A stretch of 52,075 bases of DNA from Amphritea atlantica. GTDB lineage: Bacteria; Pseudomonadota; Gammaproteobacteria; Pseudomonadales; Balneatricaceae. The position numbers and the translations under genes are program-made. Location of the stretch: contig NZ_JAHKQE010000043.1 of the NCBI RefSeq assembly GCF_018860855.1, positions 1 through 52,075 of the forward strand, read 5' to 3'. The notes below the pieces were generated by a model. The model did no database searches, was not told where the DNA came from, and worked only from the letters and a program-made list of their open reading frames with translations. Below are positions 8,661 to 17,746 of this stretch, piece after piece; position 1 is the stretch's first letter; the number at the start of each line of letters is the position of its first letter.

Positions 8661-11081
8661 ATGAAATCCCATTACAGAGTTGTCGTCATCGGGGGTGGTA
8701 TCGCAGGATGCAGTACTCTTTATCATTTGACCCAAGAGGGGTGGAATGATGTTGCGCTGATCGAGCGTAATGAGCTGACATCGGGTACTACCTGGCACTC
8801 CGCTGCCCAGGTGACAAATTTCGGTGCGGTACAAACGATGGTCGGCCTGAAAAGTCACAGTATCAAACTGTATAAAGAGTTGGCCGACGATCCTGACTAT
8901 CCGATCAATTATCACCATGCTTCCGGTGGTATCCGTCTGGCATCTACTCAGGATCATTTGGATGGCTATAAGCACTTTATCTCCGTGGCAAAGGGTATGG
9001 GTGTTGATTTTGAACTACTTGATGCTGCGGAGTGTGCTGAACGCCATCCGCTGATTGAAACTCACGAACTACTGGGCGGGCTTTGGGACCCTCTTGATGG
9101 CGACATCGACCCAGCTCAGCTTTGTCAGGCCCTAGCTCGTCGTGCGCGTAAAGCGGGTGCTGAAATTTTTCGTAACAACCCCGTAGAAAATATCTATCAA
9201 AAGCCGAACGGCGAGTGGGTTGTTCAGACCAAAGATGGCGATGTTACTTGTGAGAAAATCGTTAACGCTGGCGGATATCGTGTTAACGAGATCGGTAAAA
9301 TGCTGGGTATTCAATACCCCGTTACCTCCATGGAACATATGTATTTTTTGACCGAAGCGATCCCTGAAATTCAGGATTTCGGTAAACGGGTACCATTATT
9401 ACGAGACCCTCTGGATGACTTCTACAGTCGTCAGGAAAAAGATGGCTTGCTGGTCGGTATTTACGAGCAGCGTTGTAAGACTTGGGGTATGGATGGGATT
9501 GATCCCAACTTTGTTAACGCACTCTGCCCTGATGACCTTGATCGCTGTCTGGATAATATGGAACGTGTCTTCAAACGTATGCCTTGTCTGGAGCGCACCG
9601 GTATTCGCAGTATCGTTAACGGCCCGATTACTTACACCATTGACGGCTTGCCGCTTGTTGGTAAAACACCCGGTCTGGACAATGCTTACTCGATTATTGG
9701 CCTGCGGGCCGGTCTGGGTGAAGGCGGTGGCCACGGTAAGATTCTGGCTGAAATCATTGTTCATGGTGAGTCTGAGTGGGATACCTGGTGTATTGATCCA
9801 GCACGTTTCACCGGTCACGCGAATACCGAGCTGACTGCGCTTAAAGCGGTTGAAGACTATCAAAACGAATTCCGCTTCCATATGCCTCATGAATTCCGTC
9901 CTGCTGGCCGGTTGGCAAAAACAACACCAATCTATCCAATCCTGAAACAACAGAATGCAGAGTTTGGTGTTGTTAACGGTTGGGAACGGACCCTGTTCTT
10001 CAAGCCGTCTGCTGATTTCGAATTCAAGCACAGCTTCAGCTTCACCGAGGTAGAGAAGATTGTTGCAGAAGAAGTTAAGGCCGTGAATGAGCGTGTTGGT
10101 CTGATGGAAGTTAGCGGCTTTAACCGTTACGAAATTAAAGGACCAAAAGCCGCTGAGTGGCTGGACAGCTTGATGTGCTCCAATGTACCGAAAAAAGTAG
10201 GCCGCGTTGGTTTGTGCTACTTCTTGACAGGTAAAGGTAATGTTTTAGGTGAAGCTACCCTAGCTAAGCTGGCAGAAGATCGCTTCTGGTACGGTTCAGC
10301 TGCTGCATCTGAATATCATGATATGGATTGGCTGCGCACGCGTCTACCGGAAGAGGGTGTTGAGATTGTCCCTATGACTAACTCACACACGATTCTGGTT
10401 GTGGCGGGTCCTAAGTCCCGTGATCTGCTGGCGAAACTCTCCCCACGTACCGATTGGTCTAAAGCCGCCTTCCCATGGCTGACAGCGCAGTCTGTATTTA
10501 TCGGACATGCACAGGCATTGGCCATGCGCGTCAGCTTTAGTGGTGAGCTGGGCTGGGAGTTGCACGTGCCAAATGAGCAGCTGTTGCTGGTACATACATT
10601 ACTGACGGAAGCGGGCACCGAGTTTGGCCTAGCACCTTTCGGTGGTTTGGCGACAGAATCGATGCGTCTTGAGAAGAGTTACCGTCATTGGAAAGCGGAT
10701 CTGATTACTGAATTCGACCCGTTTGAAAGTTCTTTGGATCGCTTTATCAATATGGATAAAGAAAGCTTTCCAGGTAAAGACGCGTTACTTGCGAAAGCAG
10801 GCCAGCCAGCGCGTAAGCAGTTTGTCACCATGACGGTTGATTGTGAAACCGCTGCGGCGCATCCAGGTGACTCTATCTGCATCGACGGAAAAGTCATTGG
10901 TACCGTAACCTCAGCTGGCTACGGTCATCGTGTGAATAAGAACATTGTAATGGGCTTTATTGATCCGGCTTATGCCTCTGAAGGATCTACGTGTGATGTG
11001 GAAATCATCGGCCAGCCTTATGCGGCAACTGTGGTTGCTGATTCACTGTTCGATCCAGAAAACGTATGCGTTCGGTCGTAA
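8661..11081 (+). CDS. Dimethylglycine/sarcosine dehydrogenase-like flavoprotein with THF-binding GcvT domain
   Basis: 806-residue two-module enzyme. Residues about 1-370 form a DAO-type FAD domain with the GGGIAG dinucleotide motif and LTSGTTWHSAAQ, where His46 corresponds to the covalent FAD-binding His of DMGDH/SARDH enzymes. A short FAO-M-like linker follows, then an aminomethyltransferase (GcvT) pair of domains (about 430-800). Family members oxidise N-methyl amines and pass the methyl carbon to tetrahydrofolate as methylene-THF, giving electrons to ETF. First gene of the operon that continues into betaine-type uptake and ETF genes. Dimethylglycine is the default substrate; an N-methylated aminosulfonate is an inferred alternative given the shared operator. 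Confidence 0.88.
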   Translation: MKSHYRVVVIGGGIAGCSTLYHLTQEGWNDVALIERNELTSGTTWHSAAQVTNFGAVQTMVGLKSHSIKLYKELADDPDYPINYHHASGGIRLASTQDHLDGYKHFISVAKGMGVDFELLDAAECAERHPLIETHELLGGLWDPLDGDIDPAQLCQALARRARKAGAEIFRNNPVENIYQKPNGEWVVQTKDGDVTCEKIVNAGGYRVNEIGKMLGIQYPVTSMEHMYFLTEAIPEIQDFGKRVPLLRDPLDDFYSRQEKDGLLVGIYEQRCKTWGMDGIDPNFVNALCPDDLDRCLDNMERVFKRMPCLERTGIRSIVNGPITYTIDGLPLVGKTPGLDNAYSIIGLRAGLGEGGGHGKILAEIIVHGESEWDTWCIDPARFTGHANTELTALKAVEDYQNEFRFHMPHEFRPAGRLAKTTPIYPILKQQNAEFGVVNGWERTLFFKPSADFEFKHSFSFTEVEKIVAEEVKAVNERVGLMEVSGFNRYEIKGPKAAEWLDSLMCSNVPKKVGRVGLCYFLTGKGNVLGEATLAKLAEDRFWYGSAAASEYHDMDWLRTRLPEEGVEIVPMTNSHTILVVAGPKSRDLLAKLSPRTDWSKAAFPWLTAQSVFIGHAQALAMRVSFSGELGWELHVPNEQLLLVHTLLTEAGTEFGLAPFGGLATESMRLEKSYRHWKADLITEFDPFESSLDRFINMDKESFPGKDALLAKAGQPARKQFVTMTVDCETAAAHPGDSICIDGKVIGTVTSAGYGHRVNKNIVMGFIDPAYASEGSTCDVEIIGQPYAATVVADSLFDPENVCVRS

Positions 11082-11126
11082 CAATAGGTTGTAAACAGTA
11101 AACAAAACACAGCGGAAGGAATGACG

Positions 11127-12080
11127 ATGAAAGCAATTAAAACAATGACTGTCGCCGCAGTATTCAGCTTTAACGGCATTGCAGCGCAAGCGGCTGATGT
11201 CGTGGTAGGGGTGCCAAGCTGGCCTTCTGCTGCTGCGACTGCCTACATTCTTAAAGTAGTTATGGAGGATAACCTAGGCTTGGATGTCGCGATGCAAAGC
11301 GGTTCCAATGCGGTTATTTTCGAGGCGATGGATCGTGGCTCAATGCACGTCCATCCCGAAGTTTGGCTGCCTAACCAAAATAACCTGTATAAGAAATACG
11401 TTGAAGAGCGAGGCACCGTGTTGCAAAACCAGCATGGTGTTGAAGCAAAGCAAGGTGTTTGTATTACGCAGGAAACCTCTGAGAAGTACAACATCAAGTC
11501 TATTTATGATCTGACGGACCCTGACAAGTCAGTACTGTTTGATGCGAACGGTGATGGGCTTGGCGAAATGTGGGGCGGTCAACCGGGCGCTGCTTCAACG
11601 ATTGTTGAGAAGATCCGTGCCAAAAGCTACGGCTATGATCAAACCATGCAGTTGGTTGAGAGTGATATGCCGATTAACTGGGCAGCACTGGATGCCGCTG
11701 TGAAAGCGGATAAGCCTTATGCCTTCTCGTGTTATACGCCTCACTACGTATTCTCATTATATGACTTGGTTTTCCTTGAAGAGCCTCCTCACAATGAGAA
11801 TACCTGGAAGGTAATACAGCCCACCGATAACCCTGACTGGTTAGCTAAATCGAATGCCGATAGTGCATGGCCGGTTGCTTATTTGTATGTGGATTACTCC
11901 AAATCTCTGCAAGAAAGTCATCCGGAAGCGGCCATGTTGCTTAAGAACTTCAAAATCAGTGCAGATATTGTCAGTGATTTGAGTTATTCGATGGTGGTTG
12001 AGAAAAAAGAGCCCGAAGAGCTTGCTGATGAATGGGTTAAAGAACACAGCAGTTTGGTTGAATCTTGGTTAGGCCAATAA
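11127..12080 (+). CDS. Betaine-type ABC transporter substrate-binding protein, copy 1
   Basis: Periplasmic OpuAC/ProX-type binding protein, about 317 residues. A signal peptide (MKAIKTMTVAAVFS through AQA, cut near residue 22) precedes the mature start ADVVVGVPSWPSAA. Tryptophans and tyrosines in VPSWPS, HPEVWLPNQ, MWGGQPGA and SCYTPHYVF could build the aromatic cage used for quaternary amines. I chose ATG 11127 over 11121 because the downstream paralogue has the same GGAAGG spacing and begins at the equivalent MKAIK. It sits 45 bp after the demethylase gene and is a near-twin of the next gene, about 75-80% alike by eye. Confidence 0.88.
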   Translation: MKAIKTMTVAAVFSFNGIAAQAADVVVGVPSWPSAAATAYILKVVMEDNLGLDVAMQSGSNAVIFEAMDRGSMHVHPEVWLPNQNNLYKKYVEERGTVLQNQHGVEAKQGVCITQETSEKYNIKSIYDLTDPDKSVLFDANGDGLGEMWGGQPGAASTIVEKIRAKSYGYDQTMQLVESDMPINWAALDAAVKADKPYAFSCYTPHYVFSLYDLVFLEEPPHNENTWKVIQPTDNPDWLAKSNADSAWPVAYLYVDYSKSLQESHPEAAMLLKNFKISADIVSDLSYSMVVEKKEPEELADEWVKEHSSLVESWLGQ

Positions 12081-12102
12081 TCTGATTTCTATTGTTTTGT
12101 CA

Positions 12103-12137
12103 CCGGCTTCCTTGGCCATATGCCTAAGGAAGCTGGC
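12103..12137 (+). other. Strong intercistronic hairpin between the two binding-protein genes
   Basis: Near-perfect inverted repeat: GGCTTCCTTGG pairs with CTAAGGAAGC around a short CATAT loop. There is no T-run, so a terminator is unlikely. It probably protects the mRNA 3' end and raises binding-protein yield, as in other SBP operons. Confidence 0.6.
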
Positions 12138-12215
12138 GGTATCATCAATAAGTCATCGGTTAACTTGCATGTCGACTGAGTGAGATCAGATTTACAGTAT
12201 ACGGAAGGAAAGACA

Positions 12216-13169
12216 ATGAAAGCGATTAAAGCAATAACCATTGCTGCAGTGGTCGGCTTCAATGGAGCAACGGCTTATGCCGCTGATGTGGTTGTAGGTG
12301 TTCCTGGTTGGCCTTCGGGCGCCGCGACTGCTTATATTTTGAAAACGATCATGGAAGAGAACTTTGGCTTAGATGTTGCGATGCAAAGCGGCACTAACAC
12401 TGTTATTTTCGAAGCAATGGATCGTGGCTCTATCGATATTCATCCACAAGTCTGGTTGCCAAATCAAAAAAACCTGTATCAAAAATATGTCAAAGAGAAA
12501 GGCACCGTATTTCAAGGCAAGCATGGTGTTACAGCCAAACAAGGGATCTGTGTTACTCAAGCAACCTCTGAAAAATACGCTATAACATCGATTTATGATT
12601 TGACCGATCCAGACAAGTCCGTTCTGTTTGATAGCAATGGTAACGGGCTGGGTGAGATGTGGATTGGTGAGCCTGGCGCTGCGTCAACCGTGGTGGAAAA
12701 GGTTCGCGCCAAAAGTTATGGCTATGATCAAACCATGGATCTAGTATCAACCGATACCCCTATCAACTGGGCTGCTCTAGAGGTCGCGGTAAAGGCTAAC
12801 AAGCCCTATGCGTTTTTCTGTTATACACCCCATTACGTCTTTTCATTATATGACCTCGTTTTCCTTGAAGAGCCTGAACACAATGCTGATACCTGGAATG
12901 TACTGCAGCCAACAGATGATCCGGATTGGCTGAATAAGTCTAATGCAGATACCGCATGGTCTGTTGCAAACCTATATGTGGATTATTCCAAATCTTTGAA
13001 AGAGAAACATCCAGAAGCCGCCATGCTACTCGATAACGTTAAGCTTTCTGCCGAGATCGTGAGTGGTTTAAGTTATTCCATGGTGGTTGAAAAGAAAGAT
13101 CCGGAAGAACTGGCGGTTGAGTGGGTTCAAGAGCATAGCAACTTGATCGAGTCTTGGCTGGGGCAATAG
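12216..13169 (+). CDS. Betaine-type ABC transporter substrate-binding protein, copy 2
   Basis: Second OpuAC/ProX-type binding protein (317 residues), paralogue of the preceding gene, with signal peptide ending AYA and mature start ADVVVGVPGWPSGAA. ATG 12216 has GGAAGG 10 bases upstream; a GTG at 12180 in frame is not supported. Putative ligand-pocket differences from copy 1 include PGWPSG for PSWPSA, MWIGEPGA for MWGGQPGA and FCYTPHY for SCYTPHY. The two proteins may therefore present different ligands, or one ligand at different affinity, to the same ABC permease encoded just downstream. Duplication in tandem is the simplest origin. Confidence 0.88.
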   Translation: MKAIKAITIAAVVGFNGATAYAADVVVGVPGWPSGAATAYILKTIMEENFGLDVAMQSGTNTVIFEAMDRGSIDIHPQVWLPNQKNLYQKYVKEKGTVFQGKHGVTAKQGICVTQATSEKYAITSIYDLTDPDKSVLFDSNGNGLGEMWIGEPGAASTVVEKVRAKSYGYDQTMDLVSTDTPINWAALEVAVKANKPYAFFCYTPHYVFSLYDLVFLEEPEHNADTWNVLQPTDDPDWLNKSNADTAWSVANLYVDYSKSLKEKHPEAAMLLDNVKLSAEIVSGLSYSMVVEKKDPEELAVEWVQEHSNLIESWLGQ

Positions 13170-13204
13170 TCAGGCAATCTGTTATTGAAACTTGTCGGTT
13201 AATC

Positions 13205-13240
13205 GTCGGTGCTGTTTAACAAAAATGCCAAGGCACCGAC
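13205..13240 (+). other. Intercistronic hairpin after the second binding-protein gene
   Basis: Perfect 8-bp inverted repeat GTCGGTGC (13205-13212) / GCACCGAC (13233-13240) with a 20-base loop, no T-run. It occupies the same relative place as the hairpin after the first binding-protein gene, suggesting mRNA end protection or partial attenuation before the ABC genes. Confidence 0.5.
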
Positions 13241-13294
13241 AGTACCGCAAGTAGATCAGGCTCCGGAAATGATGGGAGCGGGAGAGAATTCAGC

Positions 13295-14347
13295 ATGGCT
13301 ACGGATGTAATTCAGCTAGAAAATGTGTGGAAGATTTTCGGAAAAAATTCCGATCAGGCAATGAAAGCGATTAATGAAGAAGGGTTGGATAAAGCGACAG
13401 TACTGGAACGATTTAGCTGTGTAGTCGGTATTGCTGATGTCTCCTTTACGGTGCCAAGAGGCGAAATCTTTTGCATCATGGGGTTGTCAGGCAGTGGTAA
13501 ATCAACACTCATCCGCCACCTTAATCGCCTGATTGAACCGACAGCCGGTACGATTAAGGTGCTTGATCGGGATATGTCTGCTTTATCCGATGATGAACTG
13601 CGTGGTATGCGAGCCAAGCATATCGGTATGGTGTTTCAACATATGGCGTTATTACCACACCGGACAGTGTTGGATAATGTGGCGTTTCCATTAGAAGTGC
13701 AGGGTGTTGCTAAATTCAAACGCTGGGAGATTTCTCAACATGCGTTGTCATTGGTAAACCTAGACGGCTTTGAATACCGTTTGCCCCATCAGTTGTCTGG
13801 CGGTATGCAGCAACGTGTCGGTTTAGCACGTGCGTTGGCAAGTGACCCGGAAGTGCTGTTGATGGATGAGCCATTCAGTGCTCTTGATCCACTGATCCGG
13901 CATGAGCTACAGAATCAGTTTGTCACCCTGACGAAAACATTGCAGAAAACCACCGTGTTTATTACCCATGATCTTGATGAAGCGATTCGTATTGGCGATC
14001 GAATCGCCATCATGAAAGATGGCCGGCTCATTCAGATCGGTACACCGGAGGAGATTGTGATGAAGCCCGCCGATGATTATGTGGCTGATTTCGTCAAAGG
14101 GATTTCCAATCTGAAGCTGGTCAGCGCGCATTCTATTATGCAGGAAATAAACAACGATACCGTCCCTGAAGGTATCAATCTCGCTGATGCTCCTCGTGCG
14201 AAAGAGGATGCCAGCCTTGAACGTCTTATTGATATCTCTATTACATCACCACTGCCGATCATTATTACCAATGCTCAGGGTGCTGATATAGGTATTGTCA
14301 GCAAAGATACATTATTAACGGGAATTAAGGGGAAGGGGGATGAATAA
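13295..14347 (+). CDS. Betaine/proline-type ABC transporter ATP-binding protein, ProV-like
   Basis: 350-residue ATPase of the ProV/OpuAA group. Walker A is GLSGSGKST, Q-loop FQHMALLPHRTV, signature LSGGMQQR, Walker B LLMDEP, and switch His in FITHD. The N-terminal 60 residues have the ProV-type lead WKIFGK and a short helical insert. The C-terminal tail after about residue 270 is in the position of the CBS region but is too short for a full CBS pair. GGGAGCGGGAGAG precedes the start. The stop overlaps the permease start by eight bases, so the two are coupled. It energises uptake of ligands bound by the two preceding proteins. Confidence 0.92.
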   Translation: MATDVIQLENVWKIFGKNSDQAMKAINEEGLDKATVLERFSCVVGIADVSFTVPRGEIFCIMGLSGSGKSTLIRHLNRLIEPTAGTIKVLDRDMSALSDDELRGMRAKHIGMVFQHMALLPHRTVLDNVAFPLEVQGVAKFKRWEISQHALSLVNLDGFEYRLPHQLSGGMQQRVGLARALASDPEVLLMDEPFSALDPLIRHELQNQFVTLTKTLQKTTVFITHDLDEAIRIGDRIAIMKDGRLIQIGTPEEIVMKPADDYVADFVKGISNLKLVSAHSIMQEINNDTVPEGINLADAPRAKEDASLERLIDISITSPLPIIITNAQGADIGIVSKDTLLTGIKGKGDE

Positions 14348-15890
14348 CACGAATACAACAGAGAGTGTCAGTGACGCGTCTCTAATGCATAAAGCGCAGA
14401 CTGAATCCGTGCATCGCTTTGCCGAACGACAAGGGGATTATTACAGTGCCCAGTTTGAAAAAATTCAATCGAGTAACAGTCTTACCCTTTCTTTTAACCC
14501 TTGTGCCGCACTGTTTGGCCCATGTTGGGCTGCCGCGCGAAATATCTGGGGGTTCTTTTGGTTGAGTACTTTCGCTCTCTTGTTTGCCTTGGTGCAACTC
14601 GGACGAGGAATCTGGGGTGAATTAGGTGCCGATAAGCTGGCACAGGCTGCACGTCTGGGTGAAAAATCACAGGAGATGGCCGTTAAAGCGCAGACTGCTT
14701 TAGACGCGGGTGCTGCTAATGCCGCCGCACTACTCCGAAATTCTGAGAATTTGCAGCGAGCTTCCGACAAGGCCATGGCAGCGGCAAATGAAGCCGCTCA
14801 GGGAGCTACACAGTTAGTGATATGGGGAAGTATTTTTTTAGTCCTCGTCATACTGATACAAGGCTTTGTTGCCAATACTATCTATGAGAAAAAATACTGT
14901 CAGTGGCGGATCGATAACAGTGAAAAAAGTGGCTTTAGCTATCTGAATCTGTTGCTGGGTATGGCCATGCTGGCAATGATGCTGCCACTGATGCTTTATC
15001 GATTCACCGCGACTAAACCCGTTGAGTGGTTAAAGGAATTTCCTGCCAATAAAGAGGTATTTAACTCAGCGTCTAACTGGTTGGATCAGGTGTTTGATGC
15101 CATTGCGCTGAACGGTGCGGGGTTCTTTGATGGCATAACCTATGCTATCCGTATCCTGCTGGACGGTTTGGAAGTGGTGCTGGTGGATACGCCTTGGCCG
15201 GTAACGACACTGGTTATTCTGTTTATGGCATGGCGCTTGGCGGGGCCTCGTGTGGCCATCTTTACAATCGCCGCATTGTCTTACCTCGCTTTCCTGGGAT
15301 ATTGGGAAAAAAGCATGGCGACGATTGCCCTATTGGGCGCCGCAGCCACCCTCTGTGTCTTAGTTGGGGTGCCATTAGGTATCGTGTGCGCTAAAAATCG
15401 TACGGTGGATTCGATTGCCCGTCCGGTATTGGATTTTATGCAGACGATGCCTGCATTTGTCTACCTGATTCCTATTATTGCCTTCTTTGGTACGGGCAAA
15501 CCCCCCGGCATTTTGGCCACTATCATCTTTGGTATGCCGCCCGTCGTCCGCTTGACCGCGTTAGGTATTAAGCAGGTACCTCCTTCCATTGTTGAGGGTG
15601 CGCTGGCATTTGGTTGTTCGCGACGTAAGTTGTTGCTGGATGTGGAAATTCCACTGGCCATGACAAACATTATGGCGGGCATTAATCAGACGATCTTGAT
15701 GTGTTTGTCGATGGTGGTCATTGCATCATTGATCGGTGCAGAAGGGCTGGGTACCGATGTATTGATGGCATTGCAATTTGCCGCAAAAGGACAAGGTTTA
15801 TTAGCCGGCCTAGCGATATTGTTCTGCGCCATGATTATCGACCGGATTGTTCAGGGATGCGTTAAGCCAGCAGATAGACCCGCAGTTTAA
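14340..15890 (+). CDS. ProW-like ABC permease with an N-terminal DUF2628-like and coiled-coil extension
   Basis: 516 residues, well over the usual 280-400 for ProW. The C-terminal half (about 260-510) is a MetI-type permease with the EAA-like loop EGALAFGCSRRKLLLDVEIP. The N-terminal half is unusual: a hydrophobic SFNPCAALFGPCWAAARNIWG stretch of DUF2628 character, a transmembrane helix, an Ala-rich heptad region (about 100-160: KSQEMAVKAQTALDAG), a second helix, and a DUF2628-like NTIYEKK segment. It overlaps the ATPase gene and has AAGGGGAAGGGGG as ribosome site. The extension could sense membrane state or turgor, or recruit a partner; this is speculation. Confidence 0.85.
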   Translation: MNNTNTTESVSDASLMHKAQTESVHRFAERQGDYYSAQFEKIQSSNSLTLSFNPCAALFGPCWAAARNIWGFFWLSTFALLFALVQLGRGIWGELGADKLAQAARLGEKSQEMAVKAQTALDAGAANAAALLRNSENLQRASDKAMAAANEAAQGATQLVIWGSIFLVLVILIQGFVANTIYEKKYCQWRIDNSEKSGFSYLNLLLGMAMLAMMLPLMLYRFTATKPVEWLKEFPANKEVFNSASNWLDQVFDAIALNGAGFFDGITYAIRILLDGLEVVLVDTPWPVTTLVILFMAWRLAGPRVAIFTIAALSYLAFLGYWEKSMATIALLGAAATLCVLVGVPLGIVCAKNRTVDSIARPVLDFMQTMPAFVYLIPIIAFFGTGKPPGILATIIFGMPPVVRLTALGIKQVPPSIVEGALAFGCSRRKLLLDVEIPLAMTNIMAGINQTILMCLSMVVIASLIGAEGLGTDVLMALQFAAKGQGLLAGLAILFCAMIIDRIVQGCVKPADRPAV

Positions 15891-16031
15891 CCGTAGGGAT
15901 AACGATAGAGCTGCTTGGGGCAGTGGGTTATTCGCTGATATGACTTAATGGTTGTATCAATCCTAGGGGAAAGGATTGCGAACCCAAGCAGTTTGGTCAT
16001 TTAAGAAACGATAAAAGAGAGAATGTGTACT

Positions 16032-16781
16032 ATGAAAATATTAGTAATGGTAAAGCGAGTTTCGGATCCGAACGTCATTATCCGGGTTAATGCCGACAAT
16101 AGTGCTGTCGATCTGAATAATGTCAAAATGGCAATCAACCCTTTTTGCGAAATCGCGGTAGAAGAGGCCGTTCGTCTTAAAGAAGCGGGTGTTGCCTCTG
16201 AAGTGATCGCGCTTTCTATTGGTGAAAGCCAATCCCAGGATCAGTTGCGTACTGCGCTGGCAATAGGCGCTGACCGCGCATTACTGATTGAGTCTGAAGA
16301 GGCGCTTGAGCCTTTGGCGGTAGCAAAACTGACGGCAAAAGTGGTTGCTGAAGAAGAGATCGGATTGGTTCTGTTAGGTAAGCAGTCTATCGATACAGAT
16401 AATGGCCAAACAGGTCAGATGCTGGCTTCGATCATGGGGGTCGCTCAGGGCACCTTTACTTCCAAGCTGGAAGTGAGTGGTGAAAAAGTTAACCTGACAC
16501 GTGAAGTTGACAGTGGTTTACAGTCCATCTCTCTTACGCTGCCAGCGGTGATCTCTTGTGATCTACGTTTGAATGAGCCTCGTTTTGCATCACTGCCGAA
16601 CATTATGAAAGCTAAACGGAAACCGCTCGAAACAAAAGCTGCAGCGGATTTTGGTGTCGATTTGGCGCCACACATCAAAACACTGAAAGTTGAAGAGCCG
16701 AATACTCGTCAAGCGGGTGTCGTGCTGAGCTCGGTTGCCGAGTTGGTAGAGAAATTGAACATCGAAAAAGAGGCAGTTTAA
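16032..16781 (+). CDS. etfB: Electron transfer flavoprotein, beta subunit
   Basis: EtfB of about 249 residues: [14 protein letters not shown] start, adenine-nucleotide domain with [19 protein letters not shown], and the [23 protein letters not shown] segment typical of beta subunits. With EtfA it collects electrons from flavin dehydrogenases, here most probably the N-demethylating flavoprotein of the same operon. ATG 16032 matches the family N-terminus; an ATG three codons earlier is possible. It follows the permease by 140 bp in which I see no clear promoter or terminator. The stop abuts the EtfA start. Confidence 0.93.
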   Translation: MKILVMVKRVSDPNVIIRVNADNSAVDLNNVKMAINPFCEIAVEEAVRLKEAGVASEVIALSIGESQSQDQLRTALAIGADRALLIESEEALEPLAVAKLTAKVVAEEEIGLVLLGKQSIDTDNGQTGQMLASIMGVAQGTFTSKLEVSGEKVNLTREVDSGLQSISLTLPAVISCDLRLNEPRFASLPNIMKAKRKPLETKAAADFGVDLAPHIKTLKVEEPNTRQAGVVLSSVAELVEKLNIEKEAV

Positions 16782-17708
16782 ATGACTATTTTAATTATTG
16801 CAGAGCATGATAACGGCAGTTTGAAAGAGATCACTTTGAACGCAGTTACCGCGGCCACCGAGATTGGTGGTGATATCGATATGCTGGTTGCCGGTGAGAA
16901 TTGTGCCAGCGCGGCGCAAGCGGCTGCGAAAATTAGTGGTATTAGCCGCGTCCGAGTGGCCGATCATGCCTGCTACAACGGTCAACTGGCCGAGAATGTT
17001 GCCGCTTTGATTCAATCTGTTGCCAGTGAATACAGCCATATCATTGCGCCATCCACATCGAATGGTAAAAACATTTTGCCCCGTGTTGCTGCGGCGCTGG
17101 ATGTTGCTCATTTTTCCGACATTATCAGTGTTGAAAGTCCCGATACTTTTAAGCGGACAATCTATGCCGGTAATGCCATTGCGACCGTACAGTCCGACGA
17201 TGCCATTAAGGTGCTGACTGTTCGCGGCACAGCGTTTCCTCTTTCGGAACAAAATGGAAGCGCTATCATTGAGGCTTTGTCTACGGTGAAAGACCTGGGT
17301 CTGTCTACTTTTATCGACGAAAGCGTAGCCGAATCCGAGCGACCAGAGCTGACCTCAGCCAGCACCATCATCTCGGGTGGCCGTGGTATGCAAAGCGGTG
17401 ACAACTTCCAGATGCTAGAAAAGGTTGCCGATAAGTTAGGGGCGGCTGTGGGTGCGTCTCGGGCAGCGGTAGACGCGGGTTATGTGCCTAATGATATGCA
17501 GGTGGGGCAAACCGGCAAGATCGTCGCACCAGATCTGTATATCGCTGTGGGTATCTCAGGTGCGATTCAACACTTGGCTGGTATGAAAGATTCGAAGGTG
17601 ATTGTCGCGATCAATAAAGACCCTGATGCCCCTATCTTCCAAGTCGCCGACTTCGGCTTGGTGGCGGATCTGTTTGATGCTGTACCGGAATTAGATCAAG
17701 CGCTGTAA
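16782..17708 (+). CDS. etfA: Electron transfer flavoprotein, alpha subunit
   Basis: EtfA of 308 residues. The FAD-binding C-terminal domain is complete: [39 protein letters not shown] and [18 protein letters not shown]. Starts directly after the EtfB stop (TAAATG), so the dimer subunits are made together. It receives electrons from the demethylase-type dehydrogenase and passes them to the ETF-ubiquinone oxidoreductase encoded next. A second housekeeping Etf pair elsewhere in the genome would be expected, this one being substrate-dedicated; that is inference. Confidence 0.94.
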   Translation: MTILIIAEHDNGSLKEITLNAVTAATEIGGDIDMLVAGENCASAAQAAAKISGISRVRVADHACYNGQLAENVAALIQSVASEYSHIIAPSTSNGKNILPRVAAALDVAHFSDIISVESPDTFKRTIYAGNAIATVQSDDAIKVLTVRGTAFPLSEQNGSAIIEALSTVKDLGLSTFIDESVAESERPELTSASTIISGGRGMQSGDNFQMLEKVADKLGAAVGASRAAVDAGYVPNDMQVGQTGKIVAPDLYIAVGISGAIQHLAGMKDSKVIVAINKDPDAPIFQVADFGLVADLFDAVPELDQAL

Positions 17709-17746
17709 GGCTAGATTGAGATACGGATTTTGAGAGGAGATAAGTA

